Origin: Desulfurivibrio sp044068515
GTDB lineage: Bacteria; Desulfobacterota; Desulfobulbia; Desulfobulbales; Desulfurivibrionaceae
Assembly (NCBI RefSeq): GCF_044068515.1
Contig: NZ_JBIPKI010000065.1
Coordinates: 1-9,102, forward strand
Direction: 5' to 3'
DNA length: 9,102 bases
Both the position numbers and the translations under genes were made by a program. Numbering within the stretch: the stretch's first letter is position 1; every line of letters starts with the position of its first letter. The notes under the pieces are model-generated. The model made no database searches and was not told where the DNA came from. It saw only the letters and a list, made by a program, of their open reading frames with translations. This document shows, in pieces, positions 1 to 6,547 of the stretch.

Positions 1-30
1 CGGGAACGCACCATGAACGGCGCGTTCCCG
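1..30 (-). terminator. Perfect 9-bp hairpin after malic enzyme gene, possible terminator
   Basis: Bases 1-9 (CGGGAACGC) are exactly complementary to bases 22-30 (GCGTTCCCG), leaving a 12-nt loop. The structure lies 54 nt past the malic enzyme stop codon in the direction of transcription. This is where an operon-ending intrinsic terminator would be expected. Any T-tract would lie beyond the left edge, so termination cannot be confirmed. The stem itself is certain and its role is inferred. Confidence 0.45.
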
Positions 31-84
31 CTGGGGATTATTGGCTGGTTTACCGCAGTCTCGGAGTTTGGAACCCCCTTATCC

Positions 85-1821
85 TCAACCCGGTACCAGG
101 GGCAGGTAGCGAGGCTGCCAGCGCATGCCGTCGATCAGGCGCATCAACCGTTCGGGATCGCCTTCATGCTGGAATGTGCTGAAGGCACAGGGGCCGGCCA
201 CTCCGTTTTCAATGGCGCTTTTCCCCACCGCGACGGCTACTTCCCGGCTCACGGCCTTCAGGTCCTGAACCAGGGGCAGCAAGACTCCCTGTTCGAGATC
301 CACGGCCGGCACCTGATCGGCTACCGCCCGGGCCGCCGCCGTGAAGAACTGGGGCAAAACCTCGCGGGCGCCGGAGGCCAGTACCCCCAACCCGACGCCG
401 GGGAAGATGAAAGCATTGTTGCACTGCCCCACCCGGATAGTGCGGCCGTCGCGAACCAGGGGGGCAAAGGGACTGCCGGTTCCCACCAGCACCCGGCCGC
501 TGCTCCACTGGTCGAGGTCGGCGGGCCGGGCTTCGCTTTGAATGGTCGGGTTGCTCAGGGGCAGAATGACCGGACGGTCTGTATTGGCCAGCATCGCCCG
601 CACCAGTTCCTGATCGAAACAGCCCGGTTGCCCGGAGGTACCGATCAGTACCGTGACGCCGGCCTTCTTCACCACGTTGAGCAGCGAGGCATCCGCCGCC
701 TCCTTCATCCAGGACAACTCGGCCGGATCCTTGGCGAACTTTTCCTTGTAGGGTTCCAGGCGCCGATCGGTGGTGACCAGCCCCCGGCTGTCCACTGTGA
801 AAATCCGGGCTCGGGCCGCCGAGGAAGAAATCCCTTCTTCCAGCATAGCAGCTTCGATCTGCTCGGCAATTCCGATACCGCCGGCCCCGGCCCCGTGAAT
901 CAGGTAAACCTGGTCGGTCAGTTTCTCCCGCTTGACCCGCAGGGCCGAGATGATAGCGGCCAGGGTAATGGCCCCGGTTCCCTGGATATCGTCGTTGAAG
1001 GAAACCAGTTCGTGGAGATAGGTATCACGGATGGCAAAGGCGTTCTGCTTGGAGAAGTCCTCCCACTGGCAAAGGGCCTGGGGGAACACCTCCTTGAAAG
1101 CCCGGGCAAAACGCTGGACGAACTCGATGTATTCTCCATCCTTGAGCCGCGGGTGGCGCCAGCCCAGATAATTATGGTCACTCAACAAGGTCTGGTTGTC
1201 GGTGCCGACGTCCAGGGAAATCGGCAGGCAATGCCAGGGAGCGATCCCCGCCCCCTGGGTATAGAGCATCAGCTTGCCCACGCAGATGGCAATGCCCCCC
1301 ACCCCCTGGTCGCCGATGCCGAGGATTCCCTGGTTGTCGGTGACCACCGCCACCCGGATCTGGCGATCAACGAAGCCGCGGAGAATCTCCCGGGCCCGAT
1401 CGATATTGCCGGGGAAAAAATGGAGACCGTGGGCCTTGCGGAACATGGAAGAGTAATGGCGGCAGGCCTCGCCCACGGTGGGGGTATAGATTATGGGCAG
1501 GTAGCGCTCTATATCGCTGGCGATAAAGGCATGGGCCAGGGTGACGTTGCGGTCGAAAAGCGAGCGGATGTAGATGAACTTTTCAATATCGGTACTCTTT
1601 TGCTCGATGGCCAGGCGGCTGTTTTCGATTTGCTGATCCAGGGTCCGCACACTGGGCGGCAGGACGCCGTGGAGGCCGAAGCGGTCGCGCTCCTCCATGG
1701 TAAAGGTGGTACCCTTATTGGTGAAGGAATTGTCGCAAACGCCCAAACCTTCGTTGAGGACCACGATTTCCCGGGTGTTGCCATACTCGTCATAGTTGAA
1801 GCGATAGTTATTGTGGGGCAC
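85..1821 (-). CDS. maeA: NAD(P)-dependent malic enzyme, large-subunit type
   Basis: This 578-residue protein should oxidatively decarboxylate L-malate to pyruvate and CO2 in the cytoplasm, reducing NAD(P)+. The length fits the large malic enzyme class (about 540-600 residues; E. coli MaeA is in this range). Visible signatures are YTPTVGEAC with the catalytic Tyr112, GKLMLY with Lys183 as the presumed general base, metal ligands Glu254/Asp255 (WEDF) and Asp278 (FNDDIQGTG), and a Rossmann glycine motif GAGAGGIGIAE at 310-320. Further substrate/cofactor segments are SNPT at 423-426 and GQCNNAFIFPG at 465-475. Start: GTG at 1821, preceded by a strong AGGGAGGT. The gene lies 30 nt after the TRAP permease stop with no room for a separate promoter, so co-transcription is likely. 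Cofactor preference cannot be settled by eye; Asp344 ending the second strand (FTVDS) is compatible with NAD+. The symbol reflects the family, not proven orthology. Confidence 0.95.
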   Translation of the reverse strand: MPHNNYRFNYDEYGNTREIVVLNEGLGVCDNSFTNKGTTFTMEERDRFGLHGVLPPSVRTLDQQIENSRLAIEQKSTDIEKFIYIRSLFDRNVTLAHAFIASDIERYLPIIYTPTVGEACRHYSSMFRKAHGLHFFPGNIDRAREILRGFVDRQIRVAVVTDNQGILGIGDQGVGGIAICVGKLMLYTQGAGIAPWHCLPISLDVGTDNQTLLSDHNYLGWRHPRLKDGEYIEFVQRFARAFKEVFPQALCQWEDFSKQNAFAIRDTYLHELVSFNDDIQGTGAITLAAIISALRVKREKLTDQVYLIHGAGAGGIGIAEQIEAAMLEEGISSSAARARIFTVDSRGLVTTDRRLEPYKEKFAKDPAELSWMKEAADASLLNVVKKAGVTVLIGTSGQPGCFDQELVRAMLANTDRPVILPLSNPTIQSEARPADLDQWSSGRVLVGTGSPFAPLVRDGRTIRVGQCNNAFIFPGVGLGVLASGAREVLPQFFTAAARAVADQVPAVDLEQGVLLPLVQDLKAVSREVAVAVGKSAIENGVAGPCAFSTFQHEGDPERLMRLIDGMRWQPRYLPLVPG

Positions 1822-1825
1822 GGAA

Positions 1826-1833
1826 ACCTCCCT
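1826..1833 (-). promoter_or_regulatory. Ribosome binding site deciding the GTG start of malic enzyme
   Basis: Read on the minus strand, AGGGAGGT ends a few bases before GTG at 1821; the core GGAGG has a 5-nt spacer. This supports the GTG start, after which the protein runs MPHNNYRF. The site sits in the 30-nt gap after the TRAP permease stop, consistent with independent ribosome loading within one transcript. Confidence 0.75.
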
Positions 1834-1851
1834 GGCGATTAGATTAAATGG

Positions 1852-4011
1852 TTAAGATTGGGGCGCGGGATCTCCCTTCGCCCCGGCGGCGATTTTACGC
1901 TGCCAGACAAACAATGCCACCGCGATGGTCATGCCGACCATATCGGTCACAAAGGCGCCCGAGATCATGGCCACGGCTCCAACCAGGAGCACCAGCCGCA
2001 ACGGCTTGGCGATAATCCCGAAATAATACCCCTGCACCGCGGCCGCCAGCAGGTAAACCCCGATCAGGGCGGTCACCATGGTGCGGCCCACCACCGTCCA
2101 TTCGCCCACCATCAGCAAGGATGGACTGTAGAAGAACATGAACGGGACGATAAAGGCGGCCAGGCCTATTTTGAAGGCGGCCACCGAGGTTCGCATGGGG
2201 TCGGAGCCGGCCACGGCCGCTCCGGCATAGGCCGCCAGGGCAACCGGCGGGGTGATGGCCGACATCACCGCGTAATAAAACACGAAAAAATGCGCGACCA
2301 AAGGGGTGATCCCCATCTGAATCAAGCCGGGGGCGACCACCGCTGCAGCCACCGCGTAGGCCGCCGTGGTGGGCATGCCCATCCCGAGCAGAATGGCGAT
2401 TACCATGGCAAAAAACATCGCGAGGAGCTGGCTGGCTTCGGCCAGGCCCAGCAACAACGAAGAGAAGCGCAGTCCCACCCCGGTCAGCCCGATCACCCCG
2501 ACGATGATCCCGGCGCAGGCGCAGACCGCGATCAACTGGATGGACATTTTGGCCGCCGCTTCCAGGGCATTCACGGTGCCCCGGGGGCCAAGCCGGTGAT
2601 TGGTGAGCCAACTGACCACGATGGCGCTGACCAGGGCCGTGGTTCCGGCCCGGATCACCGAATAGCCCATGAACAGGGCAACGATCAGGATAACCACCGG
2701 CAAAAAGAGGTAGGCCTTTTTCAGCAGCTGACTCACCACCGGCAACTCATGGGCCGGCAAACCCTGCAGGCCGACCCGCTTGGCCTCGAAATCTACCATG
2801 AAATAGACCGAGGCAAAATAGAGTACCGCCGGGATCAGGGCTGCCACGATCAGATCGGTATAGGGAATCCCGGTGATCTCGGCCATGATGAAGGCGCCGG
2901 CCCCCATGATCGGCGGCATGATCTGGCCGCCGGAGGAGGCGGCCGCTTCAATGGCCGCGGCGCTGCGCCGCCGGTAACCGACCCGTTTCATCAGGGGAAT
3001 GGTGAGCGAACCGGTGGCCACCACGTTGCCCGCCGAGGTCCCGTTGATCATCCCCATCAGGCCGCTGGCGAAAACAGCCACCTTGGCCGGCCCTCCCCGG
3101 GCCCGGCCGGCCAGGGCAAAGGCGAAGTTGACAAAATAGTCGCCCACCTTGGAGGCCTGGAGGAAGGCCGCGAAGGTGATGAACAGCACGATGTAGGTGG
3201 ACGAAACCGCCGTGGTCGGCCCCAAAATGCCGTTATCGGTATAGATGTAGGTGAAGAAACGGTCGAATTTATAGCCGCTGTGCTGCAGGAAGCCGGGCAG
3301 GTAGGGGCCGGTGAAGGAGTAGGCGATAAAAACCCCGGCAATCACCACCAGGGCCATCCCGGCCACCCGCCGGGTGAGTTCCAGGATCAGCAACACCCCG
3401 GCCAGGGCCGTCAGGTAGTCGGGCTGGGTCGGCATGACTCCGGCCCGGAACTGGATGGCGTTGAGATTGAAGAGCAGGTAGCCGCAGACTGAAATGCTCC
3501 CCAGGATCAGGGCCAAATAATACCAGTCCAGGGCCCGCCGCCGCTTACGGGCGACCCAGGAGGCCACAATGGCGAGGATCACCGAGACCAGCAGGGCCTG
3601 GGAGAAGGTCTTGAACAGCCAGGGGGGCGGGTTCATCACCCCCATGCCATGCCGCAGCAGAAAAGCGTAGCCGATGGCACCCAGGGCGTAGAGGGCCGGA
3701 ATTCCGGCGACCACCATGGGTAGGTATTCCAAGTTGGAACGGACGGGCTTTATCCGGGCCGGCGACGCCGACGCGACCAGCAGGGCATAGCCCAGAACCA
3801 GGCCGCCGGCCACGTGGATGATCCGGAAGGCCCAGGTTTCAATGGGATAGACGTTCAGGACCATCAGGTGAAATACCGTGTAGCTCACGCAGGCCCAGAA
3901 CAAAAGGTATCCTATCCAGGAAGGCAGGTGGTGCTTGCCACCGAAGGCAGCATCTGCTTGGTCGGTACCCGAGGCAACAATCCGCCCCGGCTGAGTTGTC
4001 TCGGTGCTCAT
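1852..4011 (-). CDS. TRAP transporter permease, fused small and large subunits (4TM/12TM type)
   Basis: A 719-residue integral membrane protein matches the fused DctQ-DctM permease class that works with TAXI-type binding proteins. It should import a solute delivered by the periplasmic protein using an ion gradient (Na+ or H+). The N-terminal part (about 30-210) has several hydrophobic segments and corresponds to the small-subunit region. From about residue 215 the DctM-like domain begins. Diagnostic stretches are NGTSAGNVVATGSLTIPLMK (323-342), EAAASSGGQIMPPIMGAGAF (355-374) and GMGMPTTAAYAVAAAVVAPG (543-562), plus SAITPPVALAAYAG at 584-597. The ATG at 4011 has GGAGAA 9 nt upstream. It follows the binding-protein gene by 106 nt, with a hairpin between, and precedes malic enzyme by 30 nt. 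Substrate is unknown; the neighbouring malic enzyme suggests a C4-dicarboxylate (inference). Confidence 0.95.
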   Translation of the reverse strand: MSTETTQPGRIVASGTDQADAAFGGKHHLPSWIGYLLFWACVSYTVFHLMVLNVYPIETWAFRIIHVAGGLVLGYALLVASASPARIKPVRSNLEYLPMVVAGIPALYALGAIGYAFLLRHGMGVMNPPPWLFKTFSQALLVSVILAIVASWVARKRRRALDWYYLALILGSISVCGYLLFNLNAIQFRAGVMPTQPDYLTALAGVLLILELTRRVAGMALVVIAGVFIAYSFTGPYLPGFLQHSGYKFDRFFTYIYTDNGILGPTTAVSSTYIVLFITFAAFLQASKVGDYFVNFAFALAGRARGGPAKVAVFASGLMGMINGTSAGNVVATGSLTIPLMKRVGYRRRSAAAIEAAASSGGQIMPPIMGAGAFIMAEITGIPYTDLIVAALIPAVLYFASVYFMVDFEAKRVGLQGLPAHELPVVSQLLKKAYLFLPVVILIVALFMGYSVIRAGTTALVSAIVVSWLTNHRLGPRGTVNALEAAAKMSIQLIAVCACAGIIVGVIGLTGVGLRFSSLLLGLAEASQLLAMFFAMVIAILLGMGMPTTAAYAVAAAVVAPGLIQMGITPLVAHFFVFYYAVMSAITPPVALAAYAGAAVAGSDPMRTSVAAFKIGLAAFIVPFMFFYSPSLLMVGEWTVVGRTMVTALIGVYLLAAAVQGYYFGIIAKPLRLVLLVGAVAMISGAFVTDMVGMTIAVALFVWQRKIAAGAKGDPAPQS

Positions 4012-4074
4012 CAGGGATAGTTCTCCGACGATATGCCCGCCCTCATCTACGGGGGGGAAAATGGGGACGGATCA

Positions 4075-4101
4075 CCCTCCCCCGGCGAACCCGGGGGAGG
4101 G
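4075..4101 (-). promoter_or_regulatory. Perfect 11-bp intergenic hairpin between binding protein and permease genes
   Basis: Bases 4075-4085 (CCCTCCCCCGG) are the exact reverse complement of 4091-4101, with a 5-nt loop. On the transcript the loop contains UUCG. No U-tract follows directly in the transcribed direction: the next bases are TGATCCGTCCCC, then a short T4 and a C-run. It is therefore more likely a 3'-end-protecting or partial-attenuation element than a full terminator. Such elements can raise binding-protein output relative to permease; that role is inferred here. Confidence 0.6.
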
Positions 4102-4117
4102 GAACAGCCGATGCAGC

Positions 4118-5122
4118 TCAGCTTTTGGCTTCGGGCGGAATCAAGTGATCGGGCACTTCAAAACCTTTCTCGCGGTAGTAGCGGATGGCGCCGGGGTGGA
4201 ACCACATGAAGCCGTTGTTAACCATGTTTTCAGGCAGGGTTTCGACGGCGGAGCGATGGATTTGCAGCATCCGGTCGTTGTTGTCCAGCACCACCTTCAT
4301 GATCTCGTAAACCAGGCTCTCCGGCATATCTTTGCTGGCGATGGCGAAGTTCCACATGGCGATGGTGGGCGTAGACTTGTCCAGGCTCCGATAGGCGGTG
4401 GCGGGGAGGTCAAAGCGGCTGATGGAGGGATACTTGGCCAGCAGTTTCGCCATCTCTTCCTCGTTGACCGAGAAGACATTGGCCGGATGCTGGGCCTCGA
4501 GCTGGCTGAAGGCGGGAATCGGTACCCCGGCGGCGAAGGCGAACGCATCGATCAGACCATCCTGAACCTGGCCGACCTGGTCGCTGGCGCCACCGTAACT
4601 GACATTGACCCTCAGACCAAGGTCGGCGAAATAGCGCGGCCAGTAAGACCCGGCCGTCCCGCCGCGCGGGCCTACGCCCACCCGCTTGCCATTGAGGTCG
4701 GCGACTTTGGAGATGCCCGAGCGCTGAAGGGCGATGATCTGGAAAGGAGTCTGATACATCGGGAACATGGCCCGCACGTTCTGCATCTTGACGCCGGGGG
4801 CGATCTCGCTTTCTCCGGTCCAGGTATCATAACCCGGACCCATGGTGGTCATGCCGAACTCAAGATCGCCGGCGTGAACCAGGGCCATGTTCTGGGTCGG
4901 GCCCCCGGTTACTTCGGCGGTGGCGTTGACGCCCAGAAATTCCTGGACCAGGTTGCCCCAACCGGCTCCGTAAACAAAATAAACACCCCCCTGGGAGGCG
5001 GTGCCGACCTTGATGGACGACGGCCAGCCGGTCCGATCCTGAGCCAGCGCGGTGCCGCCGACCATTACGGTGGCAGCCAGCGCGATCCCGGTAACGAGCT
5101 TGAAGCAGGTCTTGAGCATCAT
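4118..5122 (-). CDS. TAXI-family TRAP transporter periplasmic solute-binding protein
   Basis: This 334-residue exported protein should capture the solute in the periplasm and hand it to the fused permease encoded just downstream. The signal peptide is clear: positively charged MMLKTCFK, a hydrophobic core to about residue 22, and an ALA-Q cleavage site near 27/28. TAXI-type hallmarks are the N-terminal KVGTASQGGVYFVYGAGW (38-55), TGGPTQNMALVHAGDLEFGM (72-91), GKRVGVGPRGGTAG (145-158) and the C-terminal HPGAIRYYREKG (309-320). The ATG at 5122 is chosen over the upstream start at 5197. GAGGAG lies 7 nt before it and the signal peptide then begins properly, whereas the 25 extra residues would spoil it. 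A promoter is visible about 100 nt upstream. The ligand is not predictable from sequence alone; known family members take glutamate or other organic acids. Confidence 0.93.
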   Translation of the reverse strand: MMLKTCFKLVTGIALAATVMVGGTALAQDRTGWPSSIKVGTASQGGVYFVYGAGWGNLVQEFLGVNATAEVTGGPTQNMALVHAGDLEFGMTTMGPGYDTWTGESEIAPGVKMQNVRAMFPMYQTPFQIIALQRSGISKVADLNGKRVGVGPRGGTAGSYWPRYFADLGLRVNVSYGGASDQVGQVQDGLIDAFAFAAGVPIPAFSQLEAQHPANVFSVNEEEMAKLLAKYPSISRFDLPATAYRSLDKSTPTIAMWNFAIASKDMPESLVYEIMKVVLDNNDRMLQIHRSAVETLPENMVNNGFMWFHPGAIRYYREKGFEVPDHLIPPEAKS

Positions 5123-5129
5123 AATTTTT

Positions 5130-5135
5130 CTCCTC
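5130..5135 (-). promoter_or_regulatory. Ribosome binding site for the TAXI binding protein
   Basis: Minus-strand GAGGAG is followed by AAAAATT and then ATGATG. The spacing of 7 nt favours the first ATG at 5122. The second ATG at 5119 is possible but would change the protein by only one residue. Confidence 0.75.
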
Positions 5136-5157
5136 GGTGATGGGTGGATAAGTTGGT

Positions 5158-5173
5158 TTGCCGCCCGGGGCAA
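5158..5173 (-). other. Small stem-loop in the 5' leader of the TAXI operon
   Basis: TTGCC at 5158-5162 pairs with GGCAA at 5169-5173 across a 6-nt GC-rich loop. It lies about 22 nt upstream of the ribosome binding site. It may be only a minor leader structure; no known riboswitch class is recognised. Confidence 0.3.
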
Positions 5174-5202
5174 CAGCCCAAGACAACACACAACCACGCT
5201 TC

Positions 5203-5218
5203 CGGCTTTGCGAAGCCG
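5203..5218 (-). promoter_or_regulatory. Stem-loop at the predicted 5' end of the TAXI operon mRNA
   Basis: CGGCTT (5203-5208) pairs perfectly with AAGCCG (5213-5218) over a 4-nt loop. The promoter's -10 element ends at 5228, so transcription should begin around 5220-5222. That puts this hairpin within the first few nucleotides of the message. Hairpins at mRNA 5' ends commonly slow 5'-dependent RNase E decay; that function is inferred here. It lacks a following U-run, so it is not a terminator. Confidence 0.45.
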
Positions 5219-5227
5219 AAAGAATAA

Positions 5228-5256
5228 TGTTTAGCAACTGGCATAAGGGATGTCAA
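5228..5256 (-). promoter_or_regulatory. Sigma70-type promoter of the TAXI-TRAP-malic enzyme operon
   Basis: On the minus strand a perfect -35 hexamer TTGACA (5256-5251) is followed by exactly 17 nt and TAAACA (5233-5228) as the -10. The -10 matches 3 of 6 consensus positions. The surrounding block (about 5220-5320) is clearly more AT-rich than the genes. The predicted start leaves a leader of about 100 nt before ATG 5122. This is the only convincing promoter between the PilZ-protein gene and the transporter operon. Confidence 0.6.
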
Positions 5257-5314
5257 CAAAAACCAAATGGCGCCTGATCGCTAAAAAATGGTCGAAGTTC
5301 GTTATTTGTCAGGC

Positions 5315-5359
5315 AAAAATCGCCGCTGGCCCAACCACCGGCGCCTGGGCCGAGCTGGC
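5315..5359 (-). terminator. Probable intrinsic terminator after the cNMP/PilZ gene
   Basis: On the minus strand an imperfect stem forms from GCC-A-GC-TC-GGCCCA (5359-5346) with TGGGCC-A-GC-GGC (5333-5322). That gives 11 base pairs with small bulges and a 12-nt loop. It is followed almost immediately by GA and five T residues (5319-5315). It lies about 95 nt past the PilZ-protein stop codon and just before the AT-rich promoter block of the next operon. This would insulate the two transcription units. Confidence 0.5.
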
Positions 5360-5453
5360 TGCCGCCGGCCGCTAGAGCTTGATCCGCCCAACCAAAACGC
5401 ACAAATTGTTGAACATGCCTGATTTAACACAGCCCTGGGCCGCAGCCTCAGCT

Positions 5454-6473
5454 TCAGCCCTCTTGCCGGAGGGCCTGAATTGTTTCCTGGTCGAGGCGGT
5501 TGCTAAGTTTAAGATGAACGGAAAAAATGTTTTCCAGCAACTGGAGCGGTTGGACCGCCAGGACAAGCCCGTCAAAGGACCTTGGCTGCCGGCCGCCGGC
5601 GGGAAATGTCACTTGCAGATTGCGGCCCAACAGCAGGCGGGCATTTTCCCGTTTGGCAATATGGACCACCAGGGCTAGACCTTCCCGGGAAATGTCGACC
5701 AATTCCACTTGGAACCCCCGGCCGGCAACTTTTCCCGCCTGGTCGCTGATCTGGACCATCACCTTGCGGGTCAGGGGGAAACGCCGAGATCCCCGACGTT
5801 CCAGGCCTTTTTTTCTGATTACCTCATCGATGTCGTTGAACCTTTGGCAATAGTCCCTGATTTTTGCTTCCAGGCCGGGATGCCTTTCTTCCCAACCGGC
5901 AAGTTTCTGCTTGGGAAGTACGGCAATATTGACCGGAGTCAGGGCAGTCAGGCTGACGGTCCAGAATGAAGGGGTAAAAAAATTCTCTCCGGCCACCTGG
6001 CCCCGGCTGAGAGATTTTATATAAATTTCCCGCTGTTCCTTGAGGTAGGAAACCTTGATTCTGCCCTGGTTGATAAAATATAGTTCGCTGTTGGCCGCGC
6101 CCTGGCTGACGATGGTCTGCTCGGCACCATAATCCCGCTTCTCCATCCCATGATAGATGGTGTTGAATTCCTCCTGGGTCAGAAATTCAAGCAGGTTGGT
6201 CCAGGCTTGCAGTTGACCCCGCTCAATCCCGGCGGTTTTTTCCTGTTCGATGATTTCGCCGGAATGGACGATCTCGGTCAGGGCCAGGGGATCGATATCG
6301 TAGAGCAGTTTCCGCAGCCGTTCGGCGTTGGCGAAATCCTTGGCCTCGGCCCGTTCAACAATGAGGTCAAAAAGCGCCTGTAACGCTTCCTCCTTGCGCC
6401 CGACGGCAGCCAAGCGCAAGGAGGCCGCCTCCCGGTCGGCCAAACATGCCCCGTTCTGGCTCGCATCATTCAT
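5454..6473 (-). CDS. Cyclic-nucleotide-binding-fold / PilZ domain fusion protein, probable c-di-GMP effector
   Basis: This 339-residue protein has no signal peptide or membrane segment and is probably a cytoplasmic second-messenger sensor. Residues about 15-65 form two or three amphipathic helices resembling a TPR unit (GRKEEALQALFDLIVERAEA, then NAERLRKLLYDIDP). Residues about 92-205 follow the CRP/FNR effector-domain pattern, with LYFINQGRIKVSY (131-143), GQVAGENFF (158-166) and LTALTPVNIAVL (175-186). The arginine that grips the cyclic-nucleotide phosphate is missing: there is no Arg or Lys from 162 to 187. Cyclic AMP or GMP binding is thus doubtful. The C-terminal third is a PilZ domain with both c-di-GMP motifs: RxxxR in ERRGSRR (225-231) and DxSxxG as DISREG (260-265). 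No DNA-binding domain is present, so it is not a transcription factor. ATG 6473 has CAGGA 6 nt upstream and overlaps a possible leader ORF. The regulated process is unknown; PilZ proteins often act on motility, exopolysaccharide or adhesion. Confidence 0.88.
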   Translation of the reverse strand: MNDASQNGACLADREAASLRLAAVGRKEEALQALFDLIVERAEAKDFANAERLRKLLYDIDPLALTEIVHSGEIIEQEKTAGIERGQLQAWTNLLEFLTQEEFNTIYHGMEKRDYGAEQTIVSQGAANSELYFINQGRIKVSYLKEQREIYIKSLSRGQVAGENFFTPSFWTVSLTALTPVNIAVLPKQKLAGWEERHPGLEAKIRDYCQRFNDIDEVIRKKGLERRGSRRFPLTRKVMVQISDQAGKVAGRGFQVELVDISREGLALVVHIAKRENARLLLGRNLQVTFPAGGRQPRSFDGLVLAVQPLQLLENIFSVHLKLSNRLDQETIQALRQEG

Positions 6474-6547
6474 GGCTGGTCCTGTTTTTGTTGAATTTTG
6501 TTTCCCTGCGCCGGCCCATAGTGCTTACCGATGAACATCAACTCCAT
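6470..6547 (-). CDS. Possible 22-25 residue leader peptide ORF overlapping the cNMP/PilZ gene
   Basis: A short frame runs from ATG 6547 (25 residues) or ATG 6538 (22 residues, MFIGKHYGPAQGNKIQQKQD then QP). Its TGA at 6470-6472 overlaps the ATG of the cNMP/PilZ gene in an ATGA junction. The purine-rich AGGAGATGGAG just before ATG 6538 is a good ribosome binding site; it sits too close to serve ATG 6547. The frame is closed by a stop just upstream. ATGA overlaps normally mark translational coupling. The peptide resembles nothing I recognise and has no membrane character. It could equally be chance, since short ORFs are common; only conservation would decide. Confidence 0.35.
   Translation of the reverse strand: MELMFIGKHYGPAQGNKIQQKQDQP

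Larger units (their letters stand above)
5123..5453. other. 331-nt intergenic control region
   Basis: No credible gene is seen here. From right to left it holds the terminator of the upstream gene, an AT-rich block with TTGACA/TAAACA, two leader stem-loops and the ribosome binding site of the TAXI binding protein. Upstream of the -35 are a 6-bp inverted repeat (TCAGGC at 5309-5314 against GCCTGA at 5272-5277) and a short palindrome CGAA-G-TTCG at 5293-5301. Either could serve as an operator, but neither is strong evidence alone. Bases 5360-5453 hold nothing I can name. Confidence 0.6.

Noticed and set aside
13..1842. A 609-codon open frame on the plus strand opposite malic enzyme
   Set aside because: It mirrors a gene with complete catalytic motifs. 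Its translation is Gly/Gln/His-rich with no recognisable domain, and it has no promoter. It is an antisense shadow of high-GC codon usage.
5143..5151. TTATCCACC on the minus strand, resembling a DnaA box
   Set aside because: It differs from the TTATNCACA consensus at the last base, is single, and lies in an operon leader, with no replication genes or box cluster nearby.
5123..5197. Longer start for the TAXI binding protein at 5197
   Set aside because: It would put 25 residues before the signal peptide and has no good ribosome binding site. ATG 5122 has GAGGAG at 7 nt and a textbook signal sequence.
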